Shown here: positions 24,992-33,614 of the stretch, piece after piece
Layout of the letters: each line of letters opens with the position of its first letter
How positions within the stretch are numbered: the first letter of the stretch is position 1
DNA from: Pseudopedobacter saltans DSM 12145
GTDB taxonomy: Bacteria; Bacteroidota; Bacteroidia; Sphingobacteriales; Sphingobacteriaceae
Direction of reading: 5' to 3'
Assembly: GCF_000190735.1 (NCBI RefSeq)
Contig: NC_015177.1
Location: 1-64,000 of the forward strand
DNA length: 64,000 nt
The notes under the pieces: model-generated
Database searches by the model: none
Seen by the model: the letters and a program-made list of their open reading frames with translations, nothing else
What the model was told of the DNA's origin: nothing
Translations under genes and position numbers: made by a program

Positions 24992-26392
24992 ATGAAGCTA
25001 ACTGTTAAAAGAGATAGTAGTTTAGATTCTTTACGGGGAATAGCCATCATACTAATGGTATTATCTGGAAGTATTGCTTTTTCAATACTTCCAGGTTGGA
25101 TGTACCATGCTCAGGTACCACCACCCGGGCATAAATTCATGCCCGAAATTCCTGGTATTACTTGGGTGGATTTAGTATTCCCGTTTTTTTTGTTTTCTAT
25201 GGGTGCAGCTATCCCATTGGCTATGAAGAAAAAAATAGAGAATAGCTCGTCATTAAATATTTTTATAAGTATCGTAAAAAGGTTTGTTCTTTTAACATTC
25301 TTTGCGCTTTTTACCATGCATGCCAGAGCTTGGGTGTTAAGTTCAGAACCGGGGTTAAAAGAAAATCTTTTATCGATTTTATGTTTTGTGCTGCTATTTG
25401 CCATATATGGAGACTTCGGTAAGAAGGTAAATAAAAGAACAGATTTGGCCATCAAGATAGTTGGAATCTTATTAGCAATAGGTGTCATGTTTTTCGGCTT
25501 CAGTGGTGACAAAAAATTCAACTTGTTCAATCCGGATATTATCATTCTCGTATTGGCTAATATGGCTTTTTTTGGTACCATTATTTGGTGGTTAACAGCA
25601 AAGAATCTATGGTTAAGAATAGGTGTTTTACCTTTTGTTATGGCTATATTTTTAGCGTCTAAAGAACCTGGAAGTATCAATGAAACCATATTCAATTGGA
25701 CACCCGCAGCGTGGCTGTATAAATTCTACTACCTAAAATATTTGTTCATCATTTTACCATCAACTTTGGTCGGAGAGTGGATTATCCAAGATCAAACAAA
25801 TGGAGATCAGCAAGCTATCGTCAAAAAGCATTATTCAATTTTAGCTATCGTAGGATTTTTAGTAATTGTTTGTAATGTGGTGTGTCTGTATTCCAGACAT
25901 CTGGAACTGAACTTACTCTTTAGCGCCATTTTTGCGGGGATTGCATTATATATTGCTTATCAGATTAAAAAATCTCAAGCACTCAATATTGTAGTAAAGC
26001 TCATCTATGTGGGCAGTTATTTGCTGTTTTTAGGACTTTTATTTGAGGCTTTTGAAGGAGGTATTAAAAAAGACTATTCAACATACAGTTATTACTTTGT
26101 GTGTACCGGACTTGCTTTTTTTATGATGTTGGTCTTTTATGCTTTAAATAAGATTCAGCTTTTTAAAAGATTTACCAATATGTTGGCTATGGTGGGTAAA
26201 AATCCGATGATTGCTTATACCGCAGGTAACCTATTGTTGATTCCAATATTAAAAATTACCAATACAGAAATATACTTAAATAGTTTACAGACAGGCTTTG
26301 CAGGAGGTTTATTAAGGGGGGTGCTGTTTACTGCTGTCGTGACTTTAATTACAATAATTGCTACCAAAAAGGGTGTTTTCTGGAAAACATAA
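24992..26392 (+). CDS. DUF5009 (NagX-like, HGSNAT-related) membrane protein
   Basis: The 466-residue polytopic membrane protein has about 11 helices. It opens with 'RDSSLDSLRGIAIILMVLSGSI' and 'GITWVDLVFPFFLFSMGAAIPLA', the DUF5009/NagX signature related to lysosomal heparan-alpha-glucosaminide N-acetyltransferase. Homologues sit in GlcNAc and chitin utilisation clusters. The proposed role is transmembrane acetylation of glucosamine or transport-coupled handling of amino sugars, not proven for bacteria. It follows the DUF5017 gene by 4 bases and precedes the MFS gene by 30. Its presence is one of the better clues that the imported glycan contains an amino sugar. Confidence 0.87.
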   Translation: MKLTVKRDSSLDSLRGIAIILMVLSGSIAFSILPGWMYHAQVPPPGHKFMPEIPGITWVDLVFPFFLFSMGAAIPLAMKKKIENSSSLNIFISIVKRFVLLTFFALFTMHARAWVLSSEPGLKENLLSILCFVLLFAIYGDFGKKVNKRTDLAIKIVGILLAIGVMFFGFSGDKKFNLFNPDIIILVLANMAFFGTIIWWLTAKNLWLRIGVLPFVMAIFLASKEPGSINETIFNWTPAAWLYKFYYLKYLFIILPSTLVGEWIIQDQTNGDQQAIVKKHYSILAIVGFLVIVCNVVCLYSRHLELNLLFSAIFAGIALYIAYQIKKSQALNIVVKLIYVGSYLLFLGLLFEAFEGGIKKDYSTYSYYFVCTGLAFFMMLVFYALNKIQLFKRFTNMLAMVGKNPMIAYTAGNLLLIPILKITNTEIYLNSLQTGFAGGLLRGVLFTAVVTLITIIATKKGVFWKT

Positions 26393-26422
26393 AAGATTGG
26401 ATACGAAACCTAAAAATTAAAC

Positions 26423-27712
26423 GTGATAAAAAATAAAACTTTAAGCCCTATTTATTGGATCCCTACGACATGGTTCGCTATGGGACTACCATTTGTAGCT
26501 CTATCTGGCGCAAGCTCAATTATGTATAAAAATCTGGGAATTTCAGACTCTCAGATAGCTTTTTGGACTTCGCTAATTATGTTGCCATGGACATTAAAAC
26601 CCTTATGGGGACCATTTTTAGAGCTCTATAAAACAAAAAAATTTTTCGTGTATATTACTCAAATATTTACGGGTGTTTTATTTGGTTTATTAGCTTTAAC
26701 ATTACAATTAGATCACTTCTTTAGTTTCTCCATAGCAATTTTAACCATCATAGCGATAAGCGGAGCAACACATGATACCGCAGCAGATGGAGTTTACCTT
26801 AACGAATTATCACCAAAACTTCAAGCCAAATTTGTGGGTTGGCAAGGGGCTTTTTATAATGTCGCAAAAGTATTTTCAGGAGGTGTATTGGTGTATTTGG
26901 CTGGTCAATTAGAGCAGGAAATCGGGATTAAAAATGCCTGGATGGTAGTCATGTTTATATATGGTATCATTATGGTGTGCTTAGGGATATACAATATGCG
27001 GGTACTTCCAGAGGGGAATGTGGCCAAAGAAGCAACCTCATTAAAAGAAGGTTTTGATACGTTAAAAGACGTTATCGTTACCTTTTTTCAGAAAAAGCAC
27101 ATCTGGTTTAGCCTCTGCTTTATTGTATTTTATCGCTTTGCAGAAGGTCAGGCAATAAAAATAACCCCCCTGTTTTTTAAGGCAGCAAGAGAGTCTGGAG
27201 GTTTAGGCTTAAGTACATCAGAAATAGGTCTGCTATATGGCGTTTTTGGTGCCGTAGCATTTGTATTGGGTTCCATTGTAGCCGGATATTATGTGTCTAA
27301 CAAGGGGTTAACCAGAAGGACCCTGTTGATATTGTGCGCCTTTTTTAATCTTCCATTTGCCGCTTATGCCTTTTTAGCCATTACTACACCTACCAACCTG
27401 TATGTCATTGCTTCCGCGGTAGCCATAGAATATTTTGGATATGGATATGGTTTTGTGGGACTAATCTTGTTTATGATGCAAAATATCGCTCCAGGAAAAT
27501 ATAAGATGGCCCATTACGCATTTGGTAGCGGATTAATGAACCTGGGCTTTATGATTCCATCTATGATCAGTGGTTTCTTAAGTGATTTTTTAGGTTACAA
27601 AGAGTTTTTTATATGGGTGTTAATTGCAACAATACCGGCATTTATAGTAACCTGGTTGGTGCCTTTAAGATCAGTGGAAGAAGTAGAGCAGGAAGCAGAA
27701 GTTACAGCATAA
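26423..27712 (+). CDS. MFS permease, AmpG-like
   Basis: The 429-residue protein has about 12 transmembrane helices in two halves with a cytoplasmic loop ('KEATSLKEGFDTLKDVIVTF'). 'LPWTLKPLWGPFLE' and 'ISGATHDTAADGVYLNEL' are typical of the AmpG branch (anhydromuropeptide and amino-sugar permeases). It probably moves a mono- or disaccharide amino sugar across the inner membrane. The start is a GTG at 26423, the first plausible start of the frame. It sits between the NagX-like gene and the first SGNH esterase gene. Confidence 0.88.
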   Translation: MIKNKTLSPIYWIPTTWFAMGLPFVALSGASSIMYKNLGISDSQIAFWTSLIMLPWTLKPLWGPFLELYKTKKFFVYITQIFTGVLFGLLALTLQLDHFFSFSIAILTIIAISGATHDTAADGVYLNELSPKLQAKFVGWQGAFYNVAKVFSGGVLVYLAGQLEQEIGIKNAWMVVMFIYGIIMVCLGIYNMRVLPEGNVAKEATSLKEGFDTLKDVIVTFFQKKHIWFSLCFIVFYRFAEGQAIKITPLFFKAARESGGLGLSTSEIGLLYGVFGAVAFVLGSIVAGYYVSNKGLTRRTLLILCAFFNLPFAAYAFLAITTPTNLYVIASAVAIEYFGYGYGFVGLILFMMQNIAPGKYKMAHYAFGSGLMNLGFMIPSMISGFLSDFLGYKEFFIWVLIATIPAFIVTWLVPLRSVEEVEQEAEVTA

Positions 27713-27719
27713 TTTCAAT

Positions 27720-28409
27720 ATGAAACTATTATATAAAATAAGTATAGCATGTTCAGCAGCATTGATGCTGGCTAAGGAAAGCAAAGCGCAGGAAAGCGCC
27801 ACTATCGATAGTAGTTACCTTAATAGTCGCTATGAATATCGTTTAGACTTCTTCAGGAAGATGCCAAACCAAAAAAACGAGATTGTTTTTTTAGGGAACA
27901 GTTTAACCGAGGCAGGTAAGTGGCATGAACTAGTAGGTACAAAACGGGTCGTGAACAGGGGAATTAGCGGAGATGTTACTTATGGAATTATTGCCAGACT
28001 GGATGAGGTTCTTGAATCAAAACCGGCTAAAATATTCTTGCTGTCTGGAGTAAATGACATGAAGCGGGGGATTCCTAACGAAGTCATTGCTCAAAATTTT
28101 GAGCGGATAATCAAAATGGTAAAATCTAAATCACCTAAAACAAAGCTGTATATAGAAAGTATCCTTCCTGTAAATGAAGGTATGTTGTCAGACATATATG
28201 CTAAGGTCAATAACGTTAAAATCCATGATGTCAATAAAAGACTAGAAACTTTATGCGAAAAACATAAGGTTACTTATGTCAATCTGCATCCAGTGCTATC
28301 AGATGAAAAGGAACAGCTAAAAAAGGAGCTCAGCTCTGATGGTCTTCACCTTCGTCAGGACGCTTATATTTTATGGGTTAATTATTTAAAAGAACAAAAG
28401 TTTTTATAG
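27720..28409 (+). CDS. SGNH/GDSL esterase 1
   Basis: The 229-residue protein has a signal peptide ending near KAQE. It has the SGNH blocks: block I 'FLGNSLTEAG' (nucleophile Ser61), block III 'SGVNDMKRG' with the oxyanion Asn, and block V 'SSDGLHLRQDAY' with the Asp-x-x-His pair. This fits the sialate/acetylxylan O-acetylesterase-like branch of the superfamily, so removal of O-acetyl groups from a sugar in the periplasm is likely. It is followed after 10 bases by a close paralogue, and the two are probably an old tandem duplication. Confidence 0.88.
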   Translation: MKLLYKISIACSAALMLAKESKAQESATIDSSYLNSRYEYRLDFFRKMPNQKNEIVFLGNSLTEAGKWHELVGTKRVVNRGISGDVTYGIIARLDEVLESKPAKIFLLSGVNDMKRGIPNEVIAQNFERIIKMVKSKSPKTKLYIESILPVNEGMLSDIYAKVNNVKIHDVNKRLETLCEKHKVTYVNLHPVLSDEKEQLKKELSSDGLHLRQDAYILWVNYLKEQKFL

Positions 28410-28419
28410 GAGTTATCAC

Positions 28420-29103
28420 ATGAAAAAAGTTTGGTTAATGGTAGCCGTCTTAATGGGCTTAAATATCGCTGCCAAAGCACAAAATATAAAAATAGACAGC
28501 AGTTATGCTAATTGGTATTATGTTGAACGTATAGAATACTATAAAAAGCTACAGCCTGTTAAAAATTCGATTCTCTTTTTAGGCAATAGCATTACTGAAC
28601 GAGGCGAGTGGGAGGAAATTTTGGCGGACAGCAAATATCCGATTATAAATAGAGGTATTGGAGGTGATAATTCTTTTGGGATTTTAGCTCGTATGGATGA
28701 AGTAATACGGTTTAAACCAATAGCAATCTTTTTGATGGACGGTATTAATGATCAGTTCAGGAAGCTTCCCCATGATGTAACCATCGAAAACTATCGTAAG
28801 ATTATCAGAAAGATCAAAAAAGAGTCGCCAAAAACTAAGATTTATATAGAGAGTGCATTGCCTATTAATGAGAGTATGACGAAAGAGCCTTATACCGTTG
28901 GGCGAAATGTACTGGTCCCGGAGTTGAATGAAAAAATAAAGGAGCTGGCGCGGCAAGAAGGTGTGACCTATATCGATATCTGCCCATTGTTTCAGGATGA
29001 AAGAGGCGTGTTGAAAGCCGAATACACAATGGACGGAGTACACCTGTATCCAAGTGCATATATCATTTGGGTGAATTTCTTAAAGGAAAAAAAATATTTA
29101 TAA
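28420..29103 (+). CDS. SGNH/GDSL esterase 2 (paralogue of the preceding gene)
   Basis: The 227-residue protein aligns along its whole length with the preceding one. It has a signal peptide ending KAQN, block I 'FLGNSITERGEW' (Ser57), 'DGINDQFR' for the oxyanion Asn and 'MDGVHLYPSAYIIWVNFLKEKKYL' for the Asp-His pair. Both copies keep the catalytic residues, so they may act on different acyl positions. It is separated by 84 bases from the DUF4434 gene. These contain a 7-bp hairpin, so expression of the last two genes may differ. Confidence 0.88.
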   Translation: MKKVWLMVAVLMGLNIAAKAQNIKIDSSYANWYYVERIEYYKKLQPVKNSILFLGNSITERGEWEEILADSKYPIINRGIGGDNSFGILARMDEVIRFKPIAIFLMDGINDQFRKLPHDVTIENYRKIIRKIKKESPKTKIYIESALPINESMTKEPYTVGRNVLVPELNEKIKELARQEGVTYIDICPLFQDERGVLKAEYTMDGVHLYPSAYIIWVNFLKEKKYL

Positions 29104-29110
29104 AACTGAC

Positions 29111-29127
29111 ATCATTACAATAATGAT
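29111..29127. terminator. Small hairpin between SGNH gene 2 and DUF4434 gene
   Basis: The arms ATCATTA and TAATGAT with loop CAA form a perfect 7-bp stem just after the stop codon. There is no T run, so it is at best a weak terminator or an RNA-stabilising hairpin. Confidence 0.35.
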
Positions 29128-29187
29128 TAAACACAGGGATAGTGATTTGCCAGTACAGATTACATCTGCCATAAAAATAACGAATAG

Positions 29188-30126
29188 ATGAAAATAACAG
29201 GGACTTTCATTGATGAAATATCACACGATATTCCACATCAAAATTGGGGTGAGAAAGAATGGGATCGGGACTTTGCTTATATGAGAGCAATAGGGATTGA
29301 TACCGTCATTATGATAAGAAGTGGATACAGAAAATTTATCACCTATCCGTCTACCTATTTGATAGATAAATACGGCTGTTATAAGCCAACAACCGATTTG
29401 GTTGAACTATACCTGCGATTAGCTGATAAATATGGGATGAAATTTTACTTTGGCCTGTACGACAGCGGAATTTATTGGGATACTGGAAACCTCCAACATG
29501 AAATAGATGCAAATCAATACGTTATTGAAGAGGTCTGGGCTAAGTACGGACACTATAAAAGCTTCGGAGGTTGGTATATCAGTACAGAAATTAGTAGAAA
29601 AACCAAAGGCGCAACTGAAGCTTTCAGGACTTTAGGTTTGCAATGTAAAACAGTAAGCAACGGGTTGCCAACCTTTATTTCCCCATGGATAGACGGAAAA
29701 AAAGCGGTAATGGCTTCATCTGCTCAACTTAGCAAAGAAGAAGCTGTATCTGTGCGGGAACACGAACAGGAATGGGGAGAAATATTTTCCGGAATTTCAG
29801 GAGCGATAGATGCTGTAGCTTTTCAGGACGGACATATAGATTATCATGAACTGCCGGCTTTTTTTGAAATAAATAAAAAACTGGCAGACAAATATGGAAT
29901 GGAATGCTGGACAAATGCTGAGTCTTTTGATCGGGATATGCCTATTAAATTTTTTCCTATAAAATTTGATAAGCTGCGGCTAAAGCTGGAAGCAGCAGCA
30001 CGGGCTGGTTATGATAAGGCAATAACCTTTGAGTTTTCGCATTTCATGAGCCCGCAATCAGCTTACTTACAAGCGGGACATTTATATAATAGGTATAAAG
30101 AATACTTGCAAACATTGAATTTTTGA
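29188..30126 (+). CDS. DUF4434 protein, glycoside-hydrolase-like TIM barrel
   Basis: The 312-residue protein has no signal peptide and starts 'MKITGTFIDEISHDIPHQNWGEKEW'. Together with 'AIGIDTVIMIRSGYRKFITYPS', 'YFGLYDSGIYWD', 'SFGGWYISTEIS' and 'AVAFQDGHIDYHELP', this is the DUF4434 pattern, a TIM barrel related to glycoside hydrolases. Acidic residues at strand ends (ISTEIS, FQDGH, NAESFD, FEFSHFMSP) are candidates for catalysis. It lies 13 bases before the epimerase gene and is probably cytoplasmic, acting on imported disaccharides. The substrate is not known. Confidence 0.82.
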   Translation: MKITGTFIDEISHDIPHQNWGEKEWDRDFAYMRAIGIDTVIMIRSGYRKFITYPSTYLIDKYGCYKPTTDLVELYLRLADKYGMKFYFGLYDSGIYWDTGNLQHEIDANQYVIEEVWAKYGHYKSFGGWYISTEISRKTKGATEAFRTLGLQCKTVSNGLPTFISPWIDGKKAVMASSAQLSKEEAVSVREHEQEWGEIFSGISGAIDAVAFQDGHIDYHELPAFFEINKKLADKYGMECWTNAESFDRDMPIKFFPIKFDKLRLKLEAAARAGYDKAITFEFSHFMSPQSAYLQAGHLYNRYKEYLQTLNF

Positions 30127-30139
30127 GAGAAGGACAGAT

Positions 30140-31312
30140 ATGAATCAGTACAGTGAAATTTATAGAAAAGAGTTGTTGGACAACATTATGCCGTTTTGGA
30201 CGAAACATTCTATGGACAAACAAAATGGAGGGTATTTTACTTGTTTGGATCGTTTCGGGAATGTTTTTGATACGGACAAGTTCATGTGGTTACAAGGTAG
30301 AGGAGTTTGGACATATGCTACTTTATATGATAAGCTAGAAGCTAAAAAGGAGTGGTTGGAAATTGCCATTCACGGTGCCGAGTTTATGAAAAAGCATGGG
30401 AGGGATGCAGAGGGGAATTGGTATTTTTCTTTAAATAGGGAAGGAAAGCCATTGGTGCAACCATATAACATCTTTTCAGATTGTTTTGCCACTATGGGTT
30501 TTGGAGCACTTTATACAGCTACTCAAAAAGAGGAGTATGGAGCTATCGCAAAAGCTACTTTTGAGAATATCTTAAAAAGAAGAACCAATACAAAAGGCCA
30601 GTACAGCAAAATATATCCTGGAACAAGAGATTTAAGAAACTTCTCTTTACCGATGATTCTAAGTAACCTTTCTATAGAAATAGAACATTTGTTAGATAAA
30701 AACCTGGTTGAGGAACTGATAAATGATGTGATCAACGAGGTAATGAATGTTTTTTACCAGGAAGAACATGGGATTATTTTTGAAAATGTAAATCAGGATG
30801 GTTCTTTTTCTGATAGTTTTGAAGGTAGATTGTTAAATCCGGGACACACCATAGAAGCGATGTGGTTTATGATGGATTTGGGCGTAAGATTAAGTAAACC
30901 GGAATTAATTAATAAAGCGCTGGAAATCGCCTTAAATGCTTTGGATTATGGATGGGACAAGGAGCATGGTGGTATATTCTATTTCTTAGATTTTAAAGGC
31001 TATCCTCCACAACAATTAGAATGGGATCAGAAACTTTGGTGGGTACATGTCGAAGCTTTGGTTTGTATGGCGAAGGCCTGGACACTGACTGGAAATGAAA
31101 AGGCTAAGGTTTGGTTCGAGAAACTACATGATTACACTTGGACACATTTTAAAGATAAAGAATATGGTGAATGGTTTGGTTATTTGAATAGACAAGGAGA
31201 AGTGTTGCTAAATTTAAAAGGAGGTAAATGGAAAGGCTGTTTCCATGTGCCTAGAGCGCTTTTCCAGGTTTACAAAACACTGGAATCTAAAAAGTCATTA
31301 GAATTAGTTTAA
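30140..31312 (+). CDS. N-acylglucosamine 2-epimerase (AGE, renin-binding-protein type)
   Basis: The 390-residue cytoplasmic alpha/alpha barrel follows mammalian renin-binding protein along its length. Shared blocks are 'FWTKHSMDKQNGGYFTCLDR', 'MWLQGRGVWTYA', 'NPGHTIEA' near 233, 'GWDKEHGGIFYFLD', 'EYGEWFGYLNRQGEV', and 'KGCFHVPRAL' near 366, where the His of NPGH and FHVP are catalytic in the family. It interconverts GlcNAc and ManNAc, usually in sialic acid or ManNAc catabolism. No sialidase or N-acetylneuraminate lyase is visible in the window, so ManNAc from another glycan is an alternative source. Cellobiose 2-epimerase is less likely given the close match to AGE. Confidence 0.92.
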   Translation: MNQYSEIYRKELLDNIMPFWTKHSMDKQNGGYFTCLDRFGNVFDTDKFMWLQGRGVWTYATLYDKLEAKKEWLEIAIHGAEFMKKHGRDAEGNWYFSLNREGKPLVQPYNIFSDCFATMGFGALYTATQKEEYGAIAKATFENILKRRTNTKGQYSKIYPGTRDLRNFSLPMILSNLSIEIEHLLDKNLVEELINDVINEVMNVFYQEEHGIIFENVNQDGSFSDSFEGRLLNPGHTIEAMWFMMDLGVRLSKPELINKALEIALNALDYGWDKEHGGIFYFLDFKGYPPQQLEWDQKLWWVHVEALVCMAKAWTLTGNEKAKVWFEKLHDYTWTHFKDKEYGEWFGYLNRQGEVLLNLKGGKWKGCFHVPRALFQVYKTLESKKSLELV

Positions 31313-31331
31313 GTATATCACATATAGGATG

Positions 31332-31362
31332 ATGCCCTGACATTTTCAAAGTGCCGGGGCAT
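31332..31362. terminator. Bidirectional terminator between epimerase and dGTPase genes
   Basis: The arms ATGCCCTGACA and TGCCGGGGCAT pair over 11 positions with one mismatch and one G-T pair, between two convergent genes. Confidence 0.6.
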
Positions 31363-31400
31363 TATTTGTAAGTTTCATACAGAAACGCTTCTTTTTCTTA

Positions 31401-32747
31401 TTACCTTATCGCCGGAAAAGACAGCCCTTTTATTTTTCCATACAGTTCCACAGCATATAAATCCGTCATCCCTGATACAAAGTCCAAAACAGATTGTATT
31501 TTAGAATAAGTATCATCCTTGTCTGTTAAAAACTGCTTAGGAATAAGTTTTACCAATTTTTTATAGTAATGTGTGTCGTTATGGATAAAAGCCGGAACAA
31601 ATTCTTCCAATAAGCCAGCCATAACCTTATATCCTGCTACTTCTTTTTCAATTACCGAATAGTAATTGTATATTTTTTCTACAGATATGTTTTCAATTGC
31701 TTTCCAGGCCTCAATAAGCGGAGAGGGTAGAGATTCTGTCAAACTCTGGTTAAACTCACCTTTCAATATCAGTTCCTGCTTATCGAAGAAAATCTGCGTA
31801 CAATTGATGATTAAAGTGTTGATTGCTTTAGCTCTTAATAAGCCCACTTTAGCATCATTATCATCATAATCGGTTTCCAAACGGGCTTCAGTAGAATTGC
31901 TATTGGCCAGTGGAAGCAGATATGATTTCACCTCCTCGTATGATAATATTTTTAAACGATGAGCATCTTCCAAATCAATAATACTGTAACAAATATCGTC
32001 GGCAGCTTCGAGTAAATAAACCAGAGGATGTCTATGGTAAATGATGGGTTCATCTCCGACTTTTAAAAGCTGTAATTCATCAGCTATCCTTCTGAAACTA
32101 TCCTGTTCCGATTGAAAGAAACCATACTTTTTTCTGTTGATGAAAGACTTGTTTTTTCCTGCGATCGAAGCACAGGGATATTTAGCGATAGTAGCCAATG
32201 TGGAATAGGTGAGTGCATAAGAATCATTTCCCTTTCCGTTGAAAGGATGTGTTAAGATCCTTATCGCATTGGCATTCCCCTCAAAATGAATCAAATCTTT
32301 CCATTGAGCCGGAGATACTTTGTCTTGATATTTTTTACCGTCACCATCGGTAAAATATCTTGAAATTGCTGCCTCTCCAGAATGTCCAAAGGCAGGATTG
32401 CCCAGATCATGGGCCAAAGCTGCTGCGGCAACAATGTTTCCCACTTCGCTGATTAAAGGAACCTCTTTTAACAGATCCGGACGCTCATCCTGTACCTTGT
32501 TGTGGAAAATAGTACCTAAAGATCGTCCTACACTGGCAACTTCCAGACTATGAGTGAGCCGGTTATGCACAAATATACTTCCCGGTAAAGGGAAAACCTG
32601 AGTCTTATTTTGTAGTCTTCTGAACGGGGAGGAAAAAATAATTCTATCGTAATCTTTTTGAAAATCTGATCTTGCTCTGTCCGCATAAACAGGCCTGTCC
32701 TCTTGTCCAAATCTTTTATTAGAGATTAAATGTTTCCAATCCATCAT
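31401..32747 (-). CDS. dgt: Deoxyguanosinetriphosphate triphosphohydrolase (dGTPase)
   Basis: The 448-residue cytoplasmic HD-superfamily protein has 'RRLQNKTQVFPLP', 'HNRLTHSLEVASVGRSLG', and the metal-binding 'AALAHDLGNPAFGHSGE'. These are the dGTPase signature. It cleaves dNTPs, mainly dGTP, to the deoxynucleoside and triphosphate and helps balance the dNTP pool. The chosen start (MMDWKHLISNKRFGQ) fits family members. An ATG seven codons upstream (32768) lies in a TATACTTG promoter-like element and is disfavoured. The Arg-rich start 'EDRPVYADRARSDFQKDYDRIIFSSPFRRL' is conserved. Confidence 0.94.
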   Translation of the reverse strand: MMDWKHLISNKRFGQEDRPVYADRARSDFQKDYDRIIFSSPFRRLQNKTQVFPLPGSIFVHNRLTHSLEVASVGRSLGTIFHNKVQDERPDLLKEVPLISEVGNIVAAAALAHDLGNPAFGHSGEAAISRYFTDGDGKKYQDKVSPAQWKDLIHFEGNANAIRILTHPFNGKGNDSYALTYSTLATIAKYPCASIAGKNKSFINRKKYGFFQSEQDSFRRIADELQLLKVGDEPIIYHRHPLVYLLEAADDICYSIIDLEDAHRLKILSYEEVKSYLLPLANSNSTEARLETDYDDNDAKVGLLRAKAINTLIINCTQIFFDKQELILKGEFNQSLTESLPSPLIEAWKAIENISVEKIYNYYSVIEKEVAGYKVMAGLLEEFVPAFIHNDTHYYKKLVKLIPKQFLTDKDDTYSKIQSVLDFVSGMTDLYAVELYGKIKGLSFPAIR

Positions 32748-32781
32748 AAAGTCCAAATTTGAATGCAAGTATAGTAATTTC

Positions 32782-32814
32782 TAGTTGTTAGTTCGTTAGT
32801 CTTTAGTTGTTAGT
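32782..32814. repeat. Two direct copies of TAGTTGTTAGT
   Basis: TAGTTGTTAGT occurs at 32782-32792 and 32804-32814, with a related TTCGTTAGTC between them, in the short region between two divergent genes. It is a simple local repeat. No function is evident. Confidence 0.5.
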
Positions 32815-32884
32815 CTTGATACTTCACTTATTTGTGTCTTGTTCGTGTATTTTAGCTTCGGTCTCCGGACTTATTACTTTTACT

Positions 32885-32892
32885 TACATTTG
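32885..32892 (+). promoter_or_regulatory. -7 promoter box TACATTTG
   Basis: TACATTTG is an exact TAnnTTTG match 26 bases before the ATG at 32918. It supports that start over the much longer upstream frame, which would run through the promoter. Confidence 0.5.
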
Positions 32893-32917
32893 TCTTTTCA
32901 TAAAATTCAAAATTACA

Positions 32918-33385
32918 ATGATACAAGATCCTAAACCGTTAGAAAGTGTAGCGGAATTTCATAAAGCATTTAAACATCCAGTCGAAGAAAAACCTGTAAT
33001 TCCGGCAAAAGAGCGTTGCGAATTGCGTATTTCTTTAATTGCCGAAGAATTAAAAGAATTGCAACAAGCCATTGCCGATAATGATTTAGTGGAGGTAGCC
33101 GATGCTTTCTGTGATTTGCAATATGTACTTTCAGGTGCAATTTTAGAATTTGGTTTATCTGAAAAGTTCAAGACACTTTTTGACGAAGTACATAGAAGTA
33201 ATATGAGCAAAGCTTGTAAAACTTTGGAAGAAGCAGAAGCAACTATGGCGCATTATCTGCAAAAAGATGGTACGGAAGCTTATTATAAAGAAGAAGATGG
33301 TTTATTTCTTGTTTATAGAAAGGGAGACAATAAAACCCTGAAATCTATAGCATATTCCCCGGCGGCAATCAAAGAATTGTTATAA
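32918..33385 (+). CDS. MazG-like nucleoside triphosphate pyrophosphohydrolase
   Basis: The 155-residue protein has the all-alpha NTP-pyrophosphatase pattern EExxE...ExxD: 'IAEELKELQQAI' then 'EVADAFCDLQYVL'. This superfamily (MazG, dUTPase-like, PRA-PH) converts NTPs or dNTPs to the monophosphate and pyrophosphate. In Bacteroidota this clade is often called a phosphoribosyl-ATP pyrophosphohydrolase-like protein, though a his operon is absent here. The neighbouring dGTPase suggests dNTP-pool housekeeping. The frame is open 37 codons upstream, but the ATG at 32918 follows a good -7 box and begins the conserved domain. Confidence 0.85.
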   Translation: MIQDPKPLESVAEFHKAFKHPVEEKPVIPAKERCELRISLIAEELKELQQAIADNDLVEVADAFCDLQYVLSGAILEFGLSEKFKTLFDEVHRSNMSKACKTLEEAEATMAHYLQKDGTEAYYKEEDGLFLVYRKGDNKTLKSIAYSPAAIKELL

Positions 33386-33394
33386 TATGATAAA

Positions 33395-33431
33395 AGAAAA
33401 GCTGGTTCAACTTTCCTGAACCAGCTTTTCT
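33395..33431. terminator. Perfect 15-bp hairpin terminator
   Basis: The arms AGAAAAGCTGGTTCA and TGAACCAGCTTTTCT pair perfectly around a 7-base loop, 9 bases after the stop codon of the pyrophosphohydrolase. Confidence 0.88.
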
Positions 33432-33554
33432 ATAAACACACAATATTTTACCAACTTTTAGCCGATGAGCTCTCATTGTTGATACAAAAATAATCTGAAG
33501 TAAAATAAAAAACCATGGCTTGTGTATAAAATAGATTATTATTCTATAAAGTGT

Positions 33555-33583
33555 TTGTTTGACTGAATTTTTGTCTAATTTTG
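33555..33583 (+). promoter_or_regulatory. Bacteroidota promoter (TTG-N18-TAATTTTG) for the Lrp gene
   Basis: TTG at 33555-33557 and TAATTTTG at 33576-33583 have a spacer of 18 bases, matching both consensus elements. The ATG follows 31 bases later. Confidence 0.65.
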
Positions 33584-33614
33584 CTGTGATTTAATTCGAT
33601 AAACAGAATATTTT

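Noticed and set aside
29188-31312. Full sialic acid operon
   Set aside because: The epimerase fits, but no sialidase, N-acetylneuraminate lyase or NanT-type permease is present in the window.
31401-33385. Anti-phage defence by the dGTPase and MazG-like pair
   Set aside because: Both resemble housekeeping forms, are divergent with separate promoters and have no defence-gene neighbours.
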